Shown piece after piece: positions 61,408 to 64,000 of a stretch of 64,000 bases of DNA. The stretch is taken from positions 124,001 through 188,000 of the forward strand of contig CAYXMM010000001.1 in assembly GCA_964465945.1 (NCBI GenBank), read 5' to 3'. A program made the translations under genes and the position numbers. Under the pieces are notes generated by a model. That model saw nothing but the letters and a program-made list of their open reading frames with translations. It was not told the origin of the DNA and ran no database searches. The DNA comes from JAJRPT01 sp964465945. Its GTDB lineage: Bacteria; Bacteroidota; Ignavibacteria; Kapaibacteriales; UBA2268. The first letter of the stretch is position 1. The number at the start of each line of letters is the position of its first letter.

Positions 61408-63603
61408 ATGAAAATATATATACTTTTAATGTTACTAATAGTAACAACATTACAACTTAATTGCCAATGGAAAGAATCTGACAATCCAATTGAGAAAAAA
61501 GGATTAGGGAGTTTTTACTTTTTTTTTGGGGATATTTATGAAACAACCGGATCATCTATTAATAAGTATGTAAACGGAAATAAACATACACTTGCTGATA
61601 GTTTTATAACTAACATAGGTTCATACAAAATTCTACAATATGGAGACACTTTATTTATGAGTGTATCGGACAATTGGTATAAAGGAAATGGCTTGTTCTA
61701 TCCAAAAACTAAAACATTTCATAAATCAACTGATAAAGGTTTTACATGGACTTACATTGCAGATTTGCCATCAGCTGCAAACAATTATTACATCTATAAA
61801 GATAAAATATATATAACTGCAGGAATAAAAATATTAATTTATGACCCCAAAACCAGCATCTGGGATACTTTAATAACCAATCATTTAATTGATAATATAG
61901 CATTTAAAAATGATACTTTAGTTGGTATTCGTTCAGTTGATCAAGGTACTTCATACTATAATGATGTAAATTTTTCATTTGATGGTGGCAAAACATGGGA
62001 AGTAAGAAATAAGTTTTTGCCCTCTCAGTTATTTATAAGAGATGTAGCGGTTTTAGATAGTGTTGTTTTGATAGGTACGCAGGCAGGTATATTTCGCTCA
62101 GGAGATATGGGGCAACGATGGTTTCCTTCAATGAAAGGAGTGGATTTACTAACTTCAAGCTCAGTTTACGAAATTAAGCAATCTAAGGGTGTATTTTATT
62201 TCATTGCCAAACAAGGCGTATATTATTCAACTGACACTGGGTTAAGTTGGGTACTTTTTGATAAAATCCCAAAAGATTATGATGTTGAGTTTTTTAGTAT
62301 ATCAAATGACACAATTTGTTATAGTGGTGGAAATGGTTCAACAGATGAATCGGCATATAGTACTGATGGTGGAAAAACATTTAATAAATTAGAGAAGTCA
62401 ATACCGGTAGATATTAATGACATTGTAAAAAATGAAAATAAGTATTATTATCTTACAAACGATTATTTATATACTTCAGATGAATTTGGTAAAAATTATC
62501 AAAGTATTAATGGTAATGGATTCTTTGATAGCGAAAAGAAGTATACAAATATGAATTTTAAAAAATATAAGAATAATTTGTTTGTTTTAAAAACCTTTAA
62601 AAGTGAAAATCTTTTAGCAAGCTCAACTGATAATGGCGAAAATTGGAAATATATTAATATCGGAGATAGTAACCAATATAAAATGACAAGATTCGCAATA
62701 TCGAATGATATTTTATATGTAAGTACAAACGCTGGTGTTTTAACTTCAACAGATAATGGAGATAATTGGAATTTCTTTAAAACTGGGAACGATAGTTTAG
62801 ATGCTTATATTGGAGGTAGTGTAAAATATTATGAGGATGGCGATATAATTTATCTATATCATGACAATTTACTACTGAAAATTAAAGATAAAAAAGTTAT
62901 TAATTTACTTGAAGAGAAAAGTGAAATAAACAAACTGATTTTACAAAACAAAATTAAATTGTTTAATGCGAATGGTGAAAATTTGTTTTTCACAACGGGA
63001 GGAAAAATTACTTATAATTCTACTGATGGTGGTGAAAGTTTTATTAGCAATGCGAGCAATATTGCAATGAACGGGTATAATATTGCTTCTTATGATGGAA
63101 TGTATTTTTGCACTACAAGAGATGCTGTGTATTATACTTTAGATTTAGGTAAAAATTGGCAAAATATAACATCTGGAATAAAGGCAGTTGATATAGTAAG
63201 TATATATTCAATTTTTGCATACGATAATTTATTAATTCTTCCCTGCTTAAACACATATTATCGAAGTATATCAGAATTAAAAGCAACCAGTGTTGAAGTT
63301 AAGGATAATCTTCATTCAAGTTTCTTTATATTAAATGATGCTTATCCAAACCCAACGAATAATACTATAAATATTTCATTTTATACAGACAAAACAAAAG
63401 GTATTTACGAATATAATATTGATTTTTATAATTTGTCTGGCTTAAAAATAAATAAAAATTCTTATAAAGTGCTTTCTATAAATAGTGATAACTTTAAAAC
63501 TACAGTTAGTATTGATATCAGTGAGTTACAAAATGGATTATACTTTTTAGGAATAAATTATGGCTCAGAAGTGAAATATTGTAAAGTAATTAAATCTAAA
63601 TAA
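61408..63603 (+). CDS. Secreted Asp-box (BNR) propeller protein with T9SS sorting domain
   Basis: A 731-residue protein with signal peptide MKIYILLMLLIVTTLQLNC. About nine Asp-box motifs of the form S/T-x-D-x-G-x-x-W/F (STDKGFTW, SFDGGKTW, STDTGLSW, STDGGKTF, STDNGENW, STDNGDNW and others) indicate a BNR/sialidase-like or YCF48-like beta-propeller. The C-terminal 80 residues are a T9SS domain (AYPNPTNNTINISF, LQNGLYFLGINYG, KVIKSK). AGGAG with a 6-base spacer precedes the ATG, an unusually good ribosome site. Catalytic residues of a sialidase were not identified, so it is probably a surface or binding protein. Confidence 0.83.
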   Translation: MKIYILLMLLIVTTLQLNCQWKESDNPIEKKGLGSFYFFFGDIYETTGSSINKYVNGNKHTLADSFITNIGSYKILQYGDTLFMSVSDNWYKGNGLFYPKTKTFHKSTDKGFTWTYIADLPSAANNYYIYKDKIYITAGIKILIYDPKTSIWDTLITNHLIDNIAFKNDTLVGIRSVDQGTSYYNDVNFSFDGGKTWEVRNKFLPSQLFIRDVAVLDSVVLIGTQAGIFRSGDMGQRWFPSMKGVDLLTSSSVYEIKQSKGVFYFIAKQGVYYSTDTGLSWVLFDKIPKDYDVEFFSISNDTICYSGGNGSTDESAYSTDGGKTFNKLEKSIPVDINDIVKNENKYYYLTNDYLYTSDEFGKNYQSINGNGFFDSEKKYTNMNFKKYKNNLFVLKTFKSENLLASSTDNGENWKYINIGDSNQYKMTRFAISNDILYVSTNAGVLTSTDNGDNWNFFKTGNDSLDAYIGGSVKYYEDGDIIYLYHDNLLLKIKDKKVINLLEEKSEINKLILQNKIKLFNANGENLFFTTGGKITYNSTDGGESFISNASNIAMNGYNIASYDGMYFCTTRDAVYYTLDLGKNWQNITSGIKAVDIVSIYSIFAYDNLLILPCLNTYYRSISELKATSVEVKDNLHSSFFILNDAYPNPTNNTINISFYTDKTKGIYEYNIDFYNLSGLKINKNSYKVLSINSDNFKTTVSIDISELQNGLYFLGINYGSEVKYCKVIKSK

Positions 63604-63639
63604 AACTTAATAATTTTGCTATTGAAATTCTTTACCACA

Positions 63640-63672
63640 AAAACCCCAAAATTTTAATCATTTTGGGGTTTT
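63640..63672. terminator. Bidirectional terminator near the right edge
   Basis: A 12-bp stem (AAAACCCCAAAA with TTTTGGGGTTTT) and 9-base loop. It ends the Asp-box gene (plus) and the convergent gene at 63698 (minus). Its stem is almost the same as that at 60396-60428. Confidence 0.82.
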
Positions 63673-63697
63673 GTTTTGCATTTAAAAATAGGAAAGT

Positions 63698-64000
63698 TTA
63701 TCTTTTGAATTTACTTGCGAATATACTTGCGGCTTTGAAGACTGCACTCACTACTTTACCAGTATTATTAACTGGTTCGGCAACTCGGTTATATAGACTT
63801 TTAGCAAGCATCTCAAAAGGTAGAATTATACTATCAATCTTTTCAATTTTATTATTAATATTATCCATAGCAATTCTTGTGCTTAAAAGAGTATCGTCAG
63901 TGTTAGACAATGTTTCAATAGATTTACTTTGTAAATCATTCATTTTATCAAGCGATTCTTGAATTAATGGCTTTAAATCATTAATTGAATCTAATGTTTT
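63698..64000 (-). CDS. DUF948-like coiled-coil protein, 5' truncated by window edge
   Basis: The minus-strand frame is open from the stop at 63698 to the end of the window, and its 5' end lies outside. The visible part shows LKPLIQESLDKMNDLQSKS, then a heptad-like helix (IAMDNINNKIEKIDSIILPFEMLAK) and a C-terminus ending FKAASIFASKFKR. This fits the DUF948-type coiled-coil membrane-proximal family that is common in Bacteroidota. The ATG at 63943 is an internal Met. Function is unknown. Confidence 0.6.
   Translation of the reverse strand, partial: KTLDSINDLKPLIQESLDKMNDLQSKSIETLSNTDDTLLSTRIAMDNINNKIEKIDSIILPFEMLAKSLYNRVAEPVNNTGKVVSAVFKAASIFASKFKR

Overview
This 64 kb window is AT-rich, densely coded chromosome from a bacterium of the Bacteroidota/Chlorobiota (FCB) group. 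Four independent signs support this. Several secreted proteins end in type IX secretion (T9SS) sorting domains. Respiration uses an alternative complex III linked to an A2-type cytochrome oxidase. Five promoters match the Bacteroidota pattern TTTG-N19-20-TAnnTTTG. Most ATG-started genes have weak Shine-Dalgarno sequences. The low GC and the Rhodothermus/Ignavibacteria-like respiratory operon would suit an Ignavibacteria- or Kapabacteria-like lineage, but the exact lineage cannot be fixed from the sequence alone. I found no rRNA, CRISPR array, insertion sequence, prophage or replication origin.

Layout. 1-3.7 kb: an edge-truncated gene, a CNNM/CBS membrane protein, two possibly truncated head-to-head genes and a LolD-like ABC ATPase. 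3.7-21.5 kb (minus strand): a str-S10-spc-alpha ribosomal cluster of 32 genes from rpsL to rplQ, with tuf and fusA inside it, a promoter before rpsL, a hairpin between tuf and rpsJ, and a terminator after rplQ. rpsD, map and adk are missing from their common places, and rpmJ and rpsN are zinc-free types. 21.6-36.7 kb (minus strand): one respiratory operon running actA, a small Tat-leader peptide, actB, actC, an actD-actE fusion, actF, an unknown membrane protein, a SCO-type copper chaperone, cox subunits I, III, IV and II, heme farnesyltransferase, and a polytopic membrane cytochrome c. It probably carries electrons from quinol to oxygen.

37-52.5 kb: mixed housekeeping genes, comprising a DEAD-box RNA helicase with an RGG tail, queF-queD with a MORN-repeat gene, an ACMSD-type decarboxylase with a PhnP-like hydrolase, a small envelope-protein cluster with a duplicated gene remnant, hslVU, a sugar transferase with a DUF1015 gene, a class V aminotransferase with an FkbM methyltransferase, and an ahpC-ahpD peroxide defence pair with its own promoter. 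52.5-64 kb: envelope and secreted proteins (a 1195-residue VWA/T9SS protein, a double OmpA-domain protein with a polyproline linker, a temptin-like CxxCH protein, a cysteine-rich secreted protein and an Asp-box propeller), plus tRNA-Leu(UAA) and an AI-2E family permease.

The most unusual single signal is at 60719-61352. A complete signal peptide and secreted cysteine-rich protein lie one base out of frame with the only ATG, separated by a run of ten A's. This looks like a slippage (phase-variation) switch, a recent frameshift or an assembly error. Other points of note are the 59-residue Tat-leader peptide in the respiratory operon, the ActD-ActE fusion, the membrane-embedded cytochrome at the operon's end, and strong Shine-Dalgarno sequences at all five GTG/TTG-started ribosomal genes checked.
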